Assembly: GCA_028689615.1 (NCBI GenBank)
Contig: JAQVCV010000029.1
Location: 1-54,416, forward strand
Direction: 5' to 3'
Source: Bacteroidales bacterium
Lineage (GTDB): Bacteria; Bacteroidota; Bacteroidia; Bacteroidales; TTA-H9
Length of the DNA stretch: 54,416 nucleotides
Position 1 is the first letter of the stretch, and the number at the start of each line of letters is the position of its first letter. Below are positions 27,559-37,589 of the stretch, in pieces. The translations under genes were made by a program, and so were the position numbers. The notes beneath the pieces were generated by a model that saw only the letters and a list, made by a program, of their open reading frames with translations, was not told the origin of the DNA and searched no databases.

Positions 27559-28842
27559 TCACCCCACAACCACCTGGGCGGTGAGGCGGCTGCGTTGCTC
27601 CACGAAAATTTTGCGTCCGGCCACCACGGCCTCAATCACTTCGGGGGTGTAGCGCCGGATGGTTACCAACTGCAACCCTTGATTGTAGCGCACTTTGTAA
27701 TCGGTTTTCAACTGGTTGATTACCTCCCGAACGCGGTGTTCGTCGTGGTCGGCACACACCGAGAAGCTGATGGCACTGTTTTGCATCAGGTTGATGCGCA
27801 GACGGGCATCGCTGAATACTCCGAAAATGATCTGGAGGTTTTTTTCGGCAATAAAGGAGAAGTCGCGCGGGGCAATGCTGATCAGCACCTGGTTGGTTTT
27901 GAAGATGAAGGAGGGAACCTCGGGTGAACACTCGGCAAAGGGGCCAATGATGCTGCCAGGGGATTCGGGATCGAGGAACGACTTCACATGAAGCGGTATG
28001 TTTTTGTTTTGGAGGGGTTTGATGGTTTTGGGATGGATCACGGTGGCGCCGTAGTAGGCAAGCTCGATGGCCTCTTCGTAGGAAATCTGGTCGAGCTTCA
28101 CCGTGTTGTCGAAAAACTTCGGATCGGCATTGAGTACCCCGGGTACATCTTTCCAGATGGTGACACCTGATGCATCGAGCGACCAGGCCAGGACGGCCGC
28201 GGTGAAGTCGCTCCCTTCCCTGCCCAGGGTGGTAGTGAAACCATTGGCAGCCCTTCCAACAAAACCCTGGGTGAGCATCAGCGGGCGGCTGCCCGATTGC
28301 CCGCAAACCCGCTTCCACTCGGCTGCAACACCGTTGCGGGTATCGTCCCAAAGCACATGACCGTTGCGCCACGACTGATCGGTGTGAATCACCTGCCGGG
28401 CGTCGAGCCAATGGTTTTGGAACCCGCGCAGCAACAGGTAATGGTGGATGATGGTGGTGCTGATAAGTTCGCCAAACGACACCACCTGATCATAAAACTG
28501 GTCAAAAGGCATCTGACTGGCCAGCAGGGTTACCTCTGACAGTTTATCAAGCCATCCGGCTGTCTGGGTATAAACCGGATGAGAGGCATCGGGGAACAGA
28601 GGCTCCAGGATGCCCAGGTGAAAGAGCCTGACGGCCTCAAGACGGTCGTTTAAAAGCGTTGGTTCATAAGCGGCGGCATCGGCAACCCGTTCCAGCGCGT
28701 TGGTCATTTTGCCCATCGCACTCACCACAACAACAAGCGGTTGCCCCTCGAATTGCCTCAACACCTCTACCAGGTTGACCACAGCCCCGGCATCTTTCAC
28801 CGAAGCCCCACCGAACTTGAAAACTTGCAGATTGTTCATCAT
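27559..28842 (-). CDS. Aspartate kinase
   Basis: Aspartate kinase phosphorylates aspartate in the first step of lysine, threonine and methionine synthesis. The 427-residue protein has the N-terminal 'VFKFGGASVKDAG', a substrate-binding 'GREGSDFTAAVLAW', and two C-terminal ACT-like regulatory domains (from about residue 300). It is a stand-alone kinase and not a fusion to homoserine dehydrogenase. The start at 28842 (MMNN) follows a -7 box; 28839 is equally possible. Confidence 0.93.
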   Translation of the reverse strand: MMNNLQVFKFGGASVKDAGAVVNLVEVLRQFEGQPLVVVVSAMGKMTNALERVADAAAYEPTLLNDRLEAVRLFHLGILEPLFPDASHPVYTQTAGWLDKLSEVTLLASQMPFDQFYDQVVSFGELISTTIIHHYLLLRGFQNHWLDARQVIHTDQSWRNGHVLWDDTRNGVAAEWKRVCGQSGSRPLMLTQGFVGRAANGFTTTLGREGSDFTAAVLAWSLDASGVTIWKDVPGVLNADPKFFDNTVKLDQISYEEAIELAYYGATVIHPKTIKPLQNKNIPLHVKSFLDPESPGSIIGPFAECSPEVPSFIFKTNQVLISIAPRDFSFIAEKNLQIIFGVFSDARLRINLMQNSAISFSVCADHDEHRVREVINQLKTDYKVRYNQGLQLVTIRRYTPEVIEAVVAGRKIFVEQRSRLTAQVVVG

Positions 28843-28871
28843 AAAGACACCATTCTTCAAAAACACCGCCG

Positions 28872-28879
28872 CAAAACTA
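28872..28879 (-). promoter_or_regulatory. -7 box (TAGTTTTG) of aspartate kinase
   Basis: TAGTTTTG on the minus strand fits TAnnTTTG, about 29 nt upstream of the ATG. The position argues against the in-frame start at 28866. Confidence 0.45.
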
Positions 28880-28969
28880 CAACTATTTGGTGCTTCTGCC
28901 GAAACGTTAGCAAAAGGTTAAATAAGGCAAAAGATGGTTAATGCCTGGTGGAAGTGTGGTGAACGAGTG

Positions 28970-28977
28970 TAACTTTG
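28970..28977 (+). promoter_or_regulatory. -7 box (TAACTTTG) of the ABC transporter operon
   Basis: TAACTTTG fits TAnnTTTG, 46 nt upstream of the ATPase start. No clear -33 TTG is seen. Confidence 0.45.
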
Positions 28978-29023
28978 TGGTCGGTAAGGCGTCCATTTTG
29001 TATTAACTTCCAATTCTGTCATC

Positions 29024-29713
29024 ATGATTAAAACCGTAGCACTCACCAAGGTATTTCGTACCGACGAGGTAGAAACCACAGCACTGAACGATGTTTCCCT
29101 CGAAATCAACCAGGGCGAATTTGTAGCCATCATGGGGCCGTCGGGATGCGGCAAATCAACCCTGCTCAACATTCTGGGTCTTTTAGACAACCCTTCGGCA
29201 GGGCAATACAACTTTCTGGGAACCGATGTAAGCGGTTTCAACGAAAGGCGTAGGGCCGCCACCCGCAAAGAGAACATCGGGTTCGTGTTTCAAAACTTCA
29301 ACCTGATTGACGAGTTGAATGTTTTCGAGAACGTGGAACTGCCGCTGGTCTATATGGGAATGAGTGCCAAAGAACGCAAAGTTCGGGTGGAAACAGTGCT
29401 TGAGAAGATGAACATTGCCCACAGAAAAAAACACTTCCCGCTGCAATTATCGGGCGGACAGCAACAGCGTGTGGCCGTGGCCCGTGCTGTGGTAGCCAAC
29501 CCCAAACTTATTCTGGCCGACGAACCCACCGGCAACCTCGATTCAGCTCATGGGGAAGAAGTGATGGAGCTGCTTAACAACCTCAACCAGGCCGGAACCA
29601 CCATCATCATGGTGACCCACTCGCAACGCGATGCGGAGTACGCCCAACGGATTATCAGGCTATTCGACGGACAGATCATCAACGAGAACATCAACCGCAA
29701 GTTTGCCCTGTAA
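29024..29713 (+). CDS. ABC transporter ATP-binding protein (LolD/MacB type)
   Basis: The 229-residue ATPase has Walker A 'GPSGCGKST' (about residue 38), Q-loop 'VFQNFNLI', signature 'LSGGQQQR', Walker B 'LILADEPTG' and H-loop 'MVTHS'. The class is that of LolD, MacB and FtsE, which power FtsX-fold permeases. The permease gene follows 27 nt downstream. Candidate tasks are lipoprotein release, antimicrobial-peptide resistance or envelope stress; the sequence does not decide between them. Confidence 0.93.
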   Translation: MIKTVALTKVFRTDEVETTALNDVSLEINQGEFVAIMGPSGCGKSTLLNILGLLDNPSAGQYNFLGTDVSGFNERRRAATRKENIGFVFQNFNLIDELNVFENVELPLVYMGMSAKERKVRVETVLEKMNIAHRKKHFPLQLSGGQQQRVAVARAVVANPKLILADEPTGNLDSAHGEEVMELLNNLNQAGTTIIMVTHSQRDAEYAQRIIRLFDGQIINENINRKFAL

Positions 29714-29740
29714 TTCCGCCAAATACTAAACCGCCTTACC

Positions 29741-32158
29741 ATGTTTAAAAGTTATCTGAAAACCACCTGGCGTAACTTGTTGCGCAACAAGTTTTACACC
29801 GTCATCAATATAGCCGGTCTCACCATAGGCATCCTCACGGCCATCTTCCTGCTCCTGTTCGTGCAAGACGAGCTCACCTACGACAAACACAACGAGAAAT
29901 ACGAACGCATCTACCGCCTCGAGTCGCATTTCGATATTGCCGGAAAGCAAGATTTGTTTGCCATCGTTCCTATCCCCATGGCGCCTACCCTCAAAAACGA
30001 GTTTCCCGAGATTGAAACCTTTACCCGCCTGGCTCCCGAGCGCGACATCAGGATGCGTTATGGCGAGAAAGAGTTTGCCGAAGAGGGGATTTGCTTCGCC
30101 GACAGCACGGTTTTCGATGTTTTCACCTTCCAGTTTCTGAAAGGATCACCCCAGCAAGCCCTCACCGAGCCCTTCACCACGGTACTCACCCAATCGTTTG
30201 CCACCCGCTATTTTGGCGACGAAGATCCCATGGGCAAAATACTCGAAAGCTCTGATAACCGGCAATACAAGGTAACCGCGGTGGTGGCCGATCTTCCCGA
30301 GAACACCCACCTCCGTTTCGACTGCCTGCTTTCGGCCTCTTCCATTGCCCAGATGATGGGCGCCGAAAGGTTCAACAGCACCGAACCGGGAGCCTTCTGG
30401 AACATCGGGGTGTTTGCTTTCATACTGATGAAACCCAACACCGATGTAGCTGTGCTGCAGGATAAATTTGAGCCTTTCTACCAAAAATACATGGCTTCGA
30501 TTGGCGATAAAATCAACGCCACTTTCCAACTGATGACCACCCGCCTCGACAAGGTTCACCACACCTCGAAGCTGAGTGCCGATCGTCCGGTGGGCAACAT
30601 GGCCTACGTCTATATTTTCTCGGCTGTAGGCATCTTCATCCTGTTGCTGGCCGGCATCAACTACATGAACATGGCTACGGCACGCGGAGCCGAACGCTCC
30701 CGTGAAGTGGGAATCAGGAAGGTGGCCGGAGCTTACAGGCAGCAACTCATCAGGCAATTCCTGAGCGAGTCGGTAACCCTGGCCTTCATCTCTTTCCTCA
30801 TTTCCATAGCTTTGGTCGTTTTCCTGCTCCCCCTTTTCAACGAACTATCCGGCAAAAACATGAGCTACCAGGTGCTGTTGCAACCCCTGGTTGTAGCCGG
30901 TGGGTTTGCCATTGCCCTGGTCATTGGATTGGCATCAGGGTCTTACCCGGCTTTCTTCCTCTCGTCGTTCGAACCCGCCATGGTGCTTAAGGGCGCAGTT
31001 GTGAAAGGAAGGGGCAATTTGCGGCGCGTGCTGGTGGTGGTACAATTCGTGGTTTCTATTGTAATGATCATCGCTACACTCACCGTGGGCAGCCAGTTGC
31101 ATTTCCTGCAGAACACCGACCTTGGATTCGAAAAAGACAACGTGATTGTGGCTCCGGTAACCGACACCAACGTTCGGAAAAAAATGGATGTGTTGCGCGA
31201 CGAGCTGTTGCAAAACCCCAACATCGAACAGGTGGCCACTTCAAGCGGAACCCCTGGCAACCAGGGATCGATTGTGGTGATGAGGGTTGAAAAACCCGAC
31301 GGAACCATGAAAGAACATGCCCTCAACTTCATGATGATAGATTCGGCCTACTTCGATCTGATGAAATTCAGAATAGTTGAAGGACGCAACTTCGATCCAC
31401 GCATGAAAACCGACGTGATGGAAGGGGTGATCATCAACGAAGCAGCAGCCCGCAAACTGGGCTGGGAAACAGCGCCACTGGGCAAAAAAATAGATTTCGG
31501 CATCGACATCGACGGGTCGGCCCGACGTCATACCAAAGTAATTGGCGTGGTAAAAGACTTCAACTACATCTCGTTGCACAACCCCGTTGAACCCATCGTT
31601 TTTTTCCTCAACGAACGTTCGGGCTATTACCTCTCGGTAAAAACCCGGGGCACCAACAACCACGAAACCATCGAGGCCATGCGCGAAGCCTACCAAAAAA
31701 CAGGTGCCAAAACCCCGCTCGACTACCAGTTCCTCGACCAGACGATGAACAAAATGTACACCGCCGAAAACAAACTTGGCACCATCTTCACCATGGCTGC
31801 AGTACTTTCTATTTTTATTGCCCTGCTCGGATTGCTCGGGTTGGCATCGTTCGTGGTGCGCCGCCGTACCAAAGAGGTTGGAATCAGGAAAGTGTTGGGA
31901 GCCCCGGTAGCGAACCTGGTTTTCCTGCTTAACAAAGAATTTATTGTTTTAGTAACAATAGCCTTTGTTTTGGCTGCACCTCTGGCATGGTATTTGACAA
32001 ACATGTGGTTGTCGAATTTCGCGTTTCACACCACGGTAGGATGGCTTATTTACGCGGAGGCTGCCCTGATCTCGTTGGCCGTAGCCATGATCACCACCTC
32101 GTTTCACGTGATAAAAGCCGCCAATTCAAACCCGGTGAACGCCATTAAGTACGAATAG
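29741..32158 (+). CDS. MacB/FtsX-type ABC transporter permease
   Basis: The 805-residue permease has the duplicated Bacteroidota layout: an N-terminal helix after 'TTWRNLLRNKFYTVINIAGL', a large periplasmic MacB-PCD domain, three helices with 'REVGIRKVAGA', a second periplasmic domain, and a closing FtsX domain with 'TKEVGIRKVLGA'. The two coupling-helix motifs are near-identical copies, supporting an internal duplication. A hairpin terminator follows. Confidence 0.92.
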   Translation: MFKSYLKTTWRNLLRNKFYTVINIAGLTIGILTAIFLLLFVQDELTYDKHNEKYERIYRLESHFDIAGKQDLFAIVPIPMAPTLKNEFPEIETFTRLAPERDIRMRYGEKEFAEEGICFADSTVFDVFTFQFLKGSPQQALTEPFTTVLTQSFATRYFGDEDPMGKILESSDNRQYKVTAVVADLPENTHLRFDCLLSASSIAQMMGAERFNSTEPGAFWNIGVFAFILMKPNTDVAVLQDKFEPFYQKYMASIGDKINATFQLMTTRLDKVHHTSKLSADRPVGNMAYVYIFSAVGIFILLLAGINYMNMATARGAERSREVGIRKVAGAYRQQLIRQFLSESVTLAFISFLISIALVVFLLPLFNELSGKNMSYQVLLQPLVVAGGFAIALVIGLASGSYPAFFLSSFEPAMVLKGAVVKGRGNLRRVLVVVQFVVSIVMIIATLTVGSQLHFLQNTDLGFEKDNVIVAPVTDTNVRKKMDVLRDELLQNPNIEQVATSSGTPGNQGSIVVMRVEKPDGTMKEHALNFMMIDSAYFDLMKFRIVEGRNFDPRMKTDVMEGVIINEAAARKLGWETAPLGKKIDFGIDIDGSARRHTKVIGVVKDFNYISLHNPVEPIVFFLNERSGYYLSVKTRGTNNHETIEAMREAYQKTGAKTPLDYQFLDQTMNKMYTAENKLGTIFTMAAVLSIFIALLGLLGLASFVVRRRTKEVGIRKVLGAPVANLVFLLNKEFIVLVTIAFVLAAPLAWYLTNMWLSNFAFHTTVGWLIYAEAALISLAVAMITTSFHVIKAANSNPVNAIKYE

Positions 32159-32192
32159 TTTTTTCATATCAGATATATTTGTGTGTAAAGGT

Positions 32193-32231
32193 TCCCCTCT
32201 GCCCCGGGATGGCGCGGAGGGGATTTTTTTT
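32193..32231 (+). terminator. Terminator after the ABC permease gene
   Basis: A TCCCCTCTGC / GCGGAGGGGA stem is followed by eight T (32224-32231). Confidence 0.88.
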
Positions 32232-32343
32232 GCGGAAACGCTGACATTCCAGCAGCCCAGATAGCTACATGGGGAAGAGGGGGTTGACGAAGGTTGAGGT
32301 TCCTATAGTCATCGCAAAAGAGGTTGAGGGGCGATAAACAAAA

Positions 32344-32490
32344 CAAACAACACAAAACCAACAACCTAACAAAACAAACTCCCCAAACTCAACAAACAAA
32401 GCAAACAACACAAAACCAACAACCTAACAAAACAAACTCCCCAAACTCAACAAACAAAACAAACAAAACAAACAAAGCAAACAAAACAAA
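32344..32490 (+). repeat. A/C-rich tandem repeat upstream of mfd (58-bp period, then AAACA-type units)
   Basis: A 57-bp unit beginning CAAACAACACAAAACC at 32344 is repeated at 32402 with a period of 58 and no visible mismatch. It continues into degenerate AAACAAAC units up to about 32490. The plus strand here has almost no G or T. It directly abuts the mfd -7 box and fills the place where a -33 element should be. Confidence 0.9.
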
Positions 32491-32495
32491 CCAAG

Positions 32496-32503
32496 TACCT
32501 TTG
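32496..32503 (+). promoter_or_regulatory. -7 box (TACCTTTG) of mfd
   Basis: TACCTTTG fits TAnnTTTG and lies only 16 nt before the TTG start, so the leader would be about 10 nt. The upstream -33 position falls in the A/C-rich repeat and has no TTG. Confidence 0.6.
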
Positions 32504-32519
32504 CAAAAAAATTCAGGTT

Positions 32520-35500
32520 TTGACTCCGAAAGAACTCATCGCGCTTTACCGGTCAGATGACCGGGTAAAACAGATAATCACCAGGATGCAGCTTTCCGAC
32601 AGGGAACGGATGCACCTCACAGGGCTGAAAGGTTCGGCGCTGCCTCTTGTGGCGGCTGCCGTTCATAGTGAAATGCAACAAATACAGGTGCTGGTGGTTG
32701 ACGACAAAGAGGCGGCAGCTTACTGCTTCAACGATCTGGAACAGTTGTTTGGCGAACGCGAACTCCCCTTCGACAAACGCCGCATCCTCTTCTTCCCTAC
32801 AGCGTACAGGCGTCCGTACGAAATTGAACATACGGACAACGCGAATGTCCTTTCCCGGACAGAAGTGCTCAACAAGGTGAATACCCTGGGCCGAAACCTG
32901 GTGGTAGTTACCTATCCTGAAGCCCTGAGCGAAAAAGTGGTGACCAAAAAGGTGCTCAAAAAAAACACCTTTCAGCTTCGTGAAGGGGAAGAGGTGAGCC
33001 TCGACTTCCTTACCGATGTTTTGATAGAATATGGCTTTGAACGGGTGGACTTTGTGGTGGAGCCCGGACAATTTGCCATACGAGGCGGCATCGTTGACCT
33101 GTTTAGCTTCAGCGATGAATACCCCTACCGCATCGAGTTTGCCGCCGACGAAGCCGAATCGATCAGAACCTTTGATCCATCAACCCAGCTCTCGGTGCAA
33201 AGGATGAACCGCATCAACATCATGCCCGACATCCAGGACCGGCTTTCAGACGAAGCACGCGAAACCCTGGTTGAATACCTCCCCGAAACTGCCACCTGGT
33301 GGATTGACGACATCAGCTACCTGAGCGACAGGCTTGAAGCCGAACTCGACAAAGCACGAAAAGCATTCGAGGATCTGAGCCGCGACATCAAACACCTGGC
33401 TCCCGGCCAACTCCTGGCCTCGGGCAAAGAGTTGCTGAGCCAACTCACCCACCGACGTTTGGTTTTCTACGGCGCCACCCCTCCCCTGGAATCAACCCGC
33501 GTGGAGTTCGGAATCAGAATGCAGCCCGCCTTCAACCGCAACTTCGACCTGCTGATGGCCGATCTGAAAAAACACACCGAAGAGCTCTGCATCAACGTGA
33601 TCTGCGCCGACAACCAACGCCAGCTCGACCGCCTCGAAACCATCTTCAACGACCTTCAACGCGACCTTCCTGCCAACCAACGCATCGCCTGGAAACCCCT
33701 CCAAATAGGGTTGCACGAAGGATTCGACGACGCCGGTCTGAAACTGGCCCTCTATACCGATCACCAAATCTTCGAACGATACCACCGCTACCGCATCCGT
33801 GAAGGCTTCGCGGGAAAAGAGGCCATCACCCTCAAAGAACTCTCCAACCTGAAACCCGGCGACTTCGTGACCCACATCGACCACGGCGTGGGTCGCTTCG
33901 ACGGCATGGAGATCATCGAAAACAACGGCAGACAACAGGAAGTGGTGCGGCTCATCTACCAAAACGACGATGTGCTCTACGTGAGCATCCATTCCCTCCA
34001 CCGTATAGCCCGCTTCACAGGAAAAGAGGGAGCAGCTCCCTCGCTCCACAAACTGGGCGGAACCGCCTGGGCAACCCAGAAAAGCCGCACCAAACAAAAA
34101 GTAAAAGACATCGCCCGCGAGCTCATCAAACTCTACGCCGCCCGAAAAGCCAGCGATGGCTACGCTTTCAGTTCCGACACCTACCTCCAGCACGAACTGG
34201 AAGCATCGTTCCTCTACGAAGATACCCCCGACCAACTCAAAGCCACCCTCGACGTGAAAGCCGACATGGAACGACTCATGCCCATGGACCGCCTCATATG
34301 CGGCGACGTGGGGTTCGGCAAAACGGAAGTAGCCCTCCGCGCCGCTTTCAAAGCCGTGGCCGACAGCAAACAAGTGGCCATATTGGTTCCAACCACCATA
34401 CTTGCTCTTCAACACTACAAAACCTTTCGCGACAGGCTGCGCGATTTCCCCTGCCGCGTTGACTACATCAACCGGTTCAGAACTTCGCAGCAACTCCGTG
34501 AAGCCCTCAAAGAGGTAGCGTCGGGCAAAACCGACATCATCATCGGAACCCACAGGCTCCTGAGCAAAGACGTGGTGTTCAACGACCTCGGGCTCCTTAT
34601 CGTTGACGAAGAACAAAAATTCGGGGTAAGCAGCAAAGAGAAACTCAAACAACTGCGCGTGAATGTTGACACCCTTACCCTCACCGCGACACCCATCCCC
34701 CGTACCCTGCAATTCTCGCTGCTGGGAGCCCGCGACCTCTCGGTAATCAACACGGCACCCCCCAACCGGCAACCCGTGCAAACCGAGATCAGAACCTTCT
34801 CGGAGGCAATGATCCGCGACGCCATCAGGTACGAACTGGGGAGAGGCGGCCAGGTGTTCTTCGTGCACAACCGCGTGCAAAACATCATGGATGTGGCCGG
34901 CATGATCAAACGCTTCGTACCCGATGCCACAGTGGCCATAGGGCACGGACAAATGGACGGCAAAAAACTGGAACAGGTGATGCTCGACTTCATCGAGGGC
35001 GATTACGACGTGCTGGTGGCCACCACCATCATCGAGTCAGGACTCGACATCCCCAACGTGAATACCATCATCATCAACGATGCCCACCATTTCGGGCTGA
35101 GCGAGTTGCACCAGCTTCGCGGACGCGTGGGACGCAGCAACAAAAAAGCCTTCTGCTACCTCCTCTCCCCTCCCCTCTCCGCCCTTCCCGACGACGCCCG
35201 CCGACGCCTTAAAGCCCTCGAAGAGTTCTCCGACCTGGGATCGGGATTCAACATCGCCATGCGCGATCTCGACATCCGCGGCGCGGGTAACCTCCTCGGC
35301 GGAGAACAAAGCGGTTTTATTGCCGACATCGGTTACGAAATGTACCAGAAAATTCTTGACGAAGCGGTGAAAGAACTCAAAGAGACCGAATTTGCAGGGC
35401 TCTATGAAGATGCACAAAACGACAGTCCGAAAGATTGCGTGTTTGAATCGGACCTGGAAATCATGCTGCCCGTGGATTACGTGGCCAACATGCCCGAACG

Positions 35501-35876
35501 CATTGCCCTCTACAAAGAACTCGACGCCCTGACACGCGATGAAGAGCTTACAGCCTTTGCCAACCGCCTCACCGACAGGTTTGGCACGCTTCCACTCCCG
35601 GCAAGCGAACTCATCAACACCGTAAGACTGCGCTGGCTGGCGGCATCGCTCGGTTTCGACCGCGTCGTGCTGCGCGGCAACCGCTTCACCGGCTATTTCC
35701 CTCCCGACCCACAAGATGCCTATTACCAATCAGACACCTTCGGGAGCATCCTGCGCTTCGTGCAAGCCAACCCCAGGCAGTGCCGCATGAAAGAACTCAA
35801 CGGGAAACTCACCCTGAGCTTCGACGGGATCATGGATGTGATGAGCGCCCTGGCAGTGCTGAAAGAGGTGGGTTGA
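32520..35876 (+). CDS. mfd: Transcription-repair coupling factor Mfd
   Basis: Mfd removes RNA polymerase stalled at DNA lesions and recruits UvrA. The 1118-residue protein has an N-terminal UvrB-like module ('PGQFAIRGGIVDLFSF'), the RNA-polymerase-interacting domain ('PGDFVTHIDHGVGRFDGM'), a RecG-like translocase (Walker A 'GDVGFGKTE' near residue 595, DEEQ box, 'TATPIPRTLQFSL'), and the C-terminal D7 domain. The start is a TTG, since no ATG or GTG fits near the conserved N-terminus. It is the last backbone gene before the island. Confidence 0.95.
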   Translation: MTPKELIALYRSDDRVKQIITRMQLSDRERMHLTGLKGSALPLVAAAVHSEMQQIQVLVVDDKEAAAYCFNDLEQLFGERELPFDKRRILFFPTAYRRPYEIEHTDNANVLSRTEVLNKVNTLGRNLVVVTYPEALSEKVVTKKVLKKNTFQLREGEEVSLDFLTDVLIEYGFERVDFVVEPGQFAIRGGIVDLFSFSDEYPYRIEFAADEAESIRTFDPSTQLSVQRMNRINIMPDIQDRLSDEARETLVEYLPETATWWIDDISYLSDRLEAELDKARKAFEDLSRDIKHLAPGQLLASGKELLSQLTHRRLVFYGATPPLESTRVEFGIRMQPAFNRNFDLLMADLKKHTEELCINVICADNQRQLDRLETIFNDLQRDLPANQRIAWKPLQIGLHEGFDDAGLKLALYTDHQIFERYHRYRIREGFAGKEAITLKELSNLKPGDFVTHIDHGVGRFDGMEIIENNGRQQEVVRLIYQNDDVLYVSIHSLHRIARFTGKEGAAPSLHKLGGTAWATQKSRTKQKVKDIARELIKLYAARKASDGYAFSSDTYLQHELEASFLYEDTPDQLKATLDVKADMERLMPMDRLICGDVGFGKTEVALRAAFKAVADSKQVAILVPTTILALQHYKTFRDRLRDFPCRVDYINRFRTSQQLREALKEVASGKTDIIIGTHRLLSKDVVFNDLGLLIVDEEQKFGVSSKEKLKQLRVNVDTLTLTATPIPRTLQFSLLGARDLSVINTAPPNRQPVQTEIRTFSEAMIRDAIRYELGRGGQVFFVHNRVQNIMDVAGMIKRFVPDATVAIGHGQMDGKKLEQVMLDFIEGDYDVLVATTIIESGLDIPNVNTIIINDAHHFGLSELHQLRGRVGRSNKKAFCYLLSPPLSALPDDARRRLKALEEFSDLGSGFNIAMRDLDIRGAGNLLGGEQSGFIADIGYEMYQKILDEAVKELKETEFAGLYEDAQNDSPKDCVFESDLEIMLPVDYVANMPERIALYKELDALTRDEELTAFANRLTDRFGTLPLPASELINTVRLRWLAASLGFDRVVLRGNRFTGYFPPDPQDAYYQSDTFGSILRFVQANPRQCRMKELNGKLTLSFDGIMDVMSALAVLKEVG

Positions 35877-35966
35877 GAAAAGGCTGAACTATACCGAATC
35901 AACTGATTTTATGCACAAAACATACCGTTTGTTGGTGAGAATCCGAAGCATCGAACTAAGAAGCGG

Positions 35967-36120
35967 TATAAGATGACTGAAATATAAATGGGTAGTTTTG
36001 CGCGATTTGCCAATGTGCTGTTTTGTGTATCGGCATTTTGCATTTTTCTTCTTTGTCTGTAGGCAGCAAAAAATTCATGGTCGTTGTGTCGTTGTCATTT
36101 TTCTGAGGCTTAGGTGTAAC
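35967..36120 (-). repeat. Truncated header copy 0 (part B only)
   Basis: This 150-bp stretch is closely similar to 38745-38890, 43254-43398 and 46661-46808. The shared features are 'gatgactgaaata', 'gcgatttgccaatgtg', 'tcggcattttgcatttttct' and 'gttgtgtcgttgtc'. Part A, with the promoter and leader ORF, is absent here. It marks the left edge of the accessory island next to mfd. Confidence 0.8.
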
Positions 36121-36246
36121 GGATTGACGGTATGTTTTTGTTGTCGATTTCGAAGCACTTTCCTGTCAATTTACACGAAAGTTTATTAGATGCAGTACCC
36201 TTCAAATTAGCACTTTCTGCTCGCTTGATTTTAACCTTTGTTAGCG
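36113..36246 (-). repeat. attC-like site cs0 (degenerate)
   Basis: The left end GTGTAACGG and the right end CTTTGTTAGCG match the termini of the other sites. The internal 'cctgtcaatttacacgaaag' resembles the loop of cs5. The arms pair only weakly. It lies 5 nt after the stop codon of the alpha/beta-hydrolase gene. Confidence 0.5.
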
Positions 36247-36251
36247 TTTCG

Positions 36252-37565
36252 TTATTTATTTATCTCATTTTCAATCCATTTTTCGACATATTCCAAATAA
36301 CCTTCCGTAATTCTTGGCCAGTCAAAATCAGGATATTTTGCAGGATTAAAGGTTTTTTTCATTGCATGGTTAGCACGAGGAAATTTTTTAATAGTAATAT
36401 TTGTATTCTCGAAACCTAAAAGTGTATTTTCATTTCTACTTGCATTAATATACTCATCGTCCTCTCCAAACAATACTAATGTCTTAACGTCTAAACTTTT
36501 CCAATAAGGATAAAAGTCTTTCTCTCTGCCCTTCCAGTAATATCCGTCATACTCGCTTTTATTAATACTCGTATTTCCATACAATCCAGTTTGGTTCATA
36601 AAGTTGAATTTCCTTGCGTTTTGATTGATATAGTTTTCAACTACTCTGTAATCACTTCCATTACGTATCATTTTTTCAACTTGTCTGTGGCTTTCAGCAA
36701 CTATATGTCCATTTGCTGGTGAATTACCCATATTTACAATTCTTAAACTGTCAGAAAAAGCACCAGCTTCAGAAACACTATAAATTTCTGGCGATTTGGC
36801 TATTATAAAAGTTGGGATATTTGTTTTAGTCATTATGTATGGAAGTAGCATTGCTCCTTGGCTAAAACCCCAAAGACCAATTTTGGTTGTGTCAACAGTT
36901 TTACTATTTTTAAACACCATCAGACAAGAAATAGCATCCTCAACTAAGTCATCATAACCTGCTGTTGAATAATTACCTGTCGATTTACCATTACCTCTTT
37001 TGTCGAATATTAATACTTCAAAGCCCAGTTTGGCAAAGAAGTCAGCATAAAATGAATACTGTTTTTTTAAATTTGTTGTTGACCCGTGTAGAAGAACAAT
37101 AGCTGGGTGAAGTCCATTTGTTATTGGTTTATAAATTTCAGCTGATAAATTTACATCCCTATTCTTAACGGATAACTTTTCAATGGAATAAACTTTTGTT
37201 GGTAGTGTGTCTGACTTTTTAACCAAATTAAAATCAATTTTCATGTTCGGTGGTCCGTCCTGAATATTCACAGAACCGAATATTTTCCCGTTTTCTACTA
37301 CACCTTCAAATCTGAATATGGTTTCAATGTCAATAGAAAAAGAAATTGTATTACTCTTGAATTTTAGGTCTGCCATCGGTTCTTCAAAAAGCATTAAGTC
37401 ATTGCTCGTAAAAGAAGCCTTGCCAGATTTGAAAACTAATGAAATATCAACAGTCTTCCTGTTCATTTCCATTGAACCAGTCCAGTATCCTGATATTGGG
37501 TTTGAATTACTGCAACTATTTAAAAAAAGTAAGACTATTAGTGATATTGTTATTCTCATTTTCAT
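36252..37565 (-). CDS. Alpha/beta-hydrolase lipoprotein (S9/DUF1100-like dienelactone hydrolase fold)
   Basis: The 437-residue protein has a lipoprotein signal ('LIVLLFLNSC', lipid-bearing Cys18). An N-terminal beta-rich domain of about 120 residues comes next, then an alpha/beta-hydrolase domain with the nucleophile Ser in 'GFSQGAM', the acidic residue in 'GEDDEYI' and His in 'RANHAMK'. It is probably an envelope-bound esterase or peptidase. The start 37565 lies 25 nt after attC-like site cs1. It is the only cargo gene without a header copy. It is clearly more AT-rich than mfd. Confidence 0.85.
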   Translation of the reverse strand: MKMRITISLIVLLFLNSCSNSNPISGYWTGSMEMNRKTVDISLVFKSGKASFTSNDLMLFEEPMADLKFKSNTISFSIDIETIFRFEGVVENGKIFGSVNIQDGPPNMKIDFNLVKKSDTLPTKVYSIEKLSVKNRDVNLSAEIYKPITNGLHPAIVLLHGSTTNLKKQYSFYADFFAKLGFEVLIFDKRGNGKSTGNYSTAGYDDLVEDAISCLMVFKNSKTVDTTKIGLWGFSQGAMLLPYIMTKTNIPTFIIAKSPEIYSVSEAGAFSDSLRIVNMGNSPANGHIVAESHRQVEKMIRNGSDYRVVENYINQNARKFNFMNQTGLYGNTSINKSEYDGYYWKGREKDFYPYWKSLDVKTLVLFGEDDEYINASRNENTLLGFENTNITIKKFPRANHAMKKTFNPAKYPDFDWPRITEGYLEYVEKWIENEINK

Positions 37566-37589
37566 TCGGTTTTTGTTTTTTATAATGAA

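Noticed and set aside
28866..28866. Earlier start for aspartate kinase
   Set aside because: It adds nine residues not seen in the family and falls at the predicted transcription start.
32344..32490. CRISPR array
   Set aside because: Only two full units of low-complexity A/C sequence, no spacers of constant length and no cas genes.
33492..34952. 486-aa ORF antisense to mfd
   Set aside because: Shadow of the mfd coding frame, with repetitive Val/Gly/Phe-rich composition and no domain.
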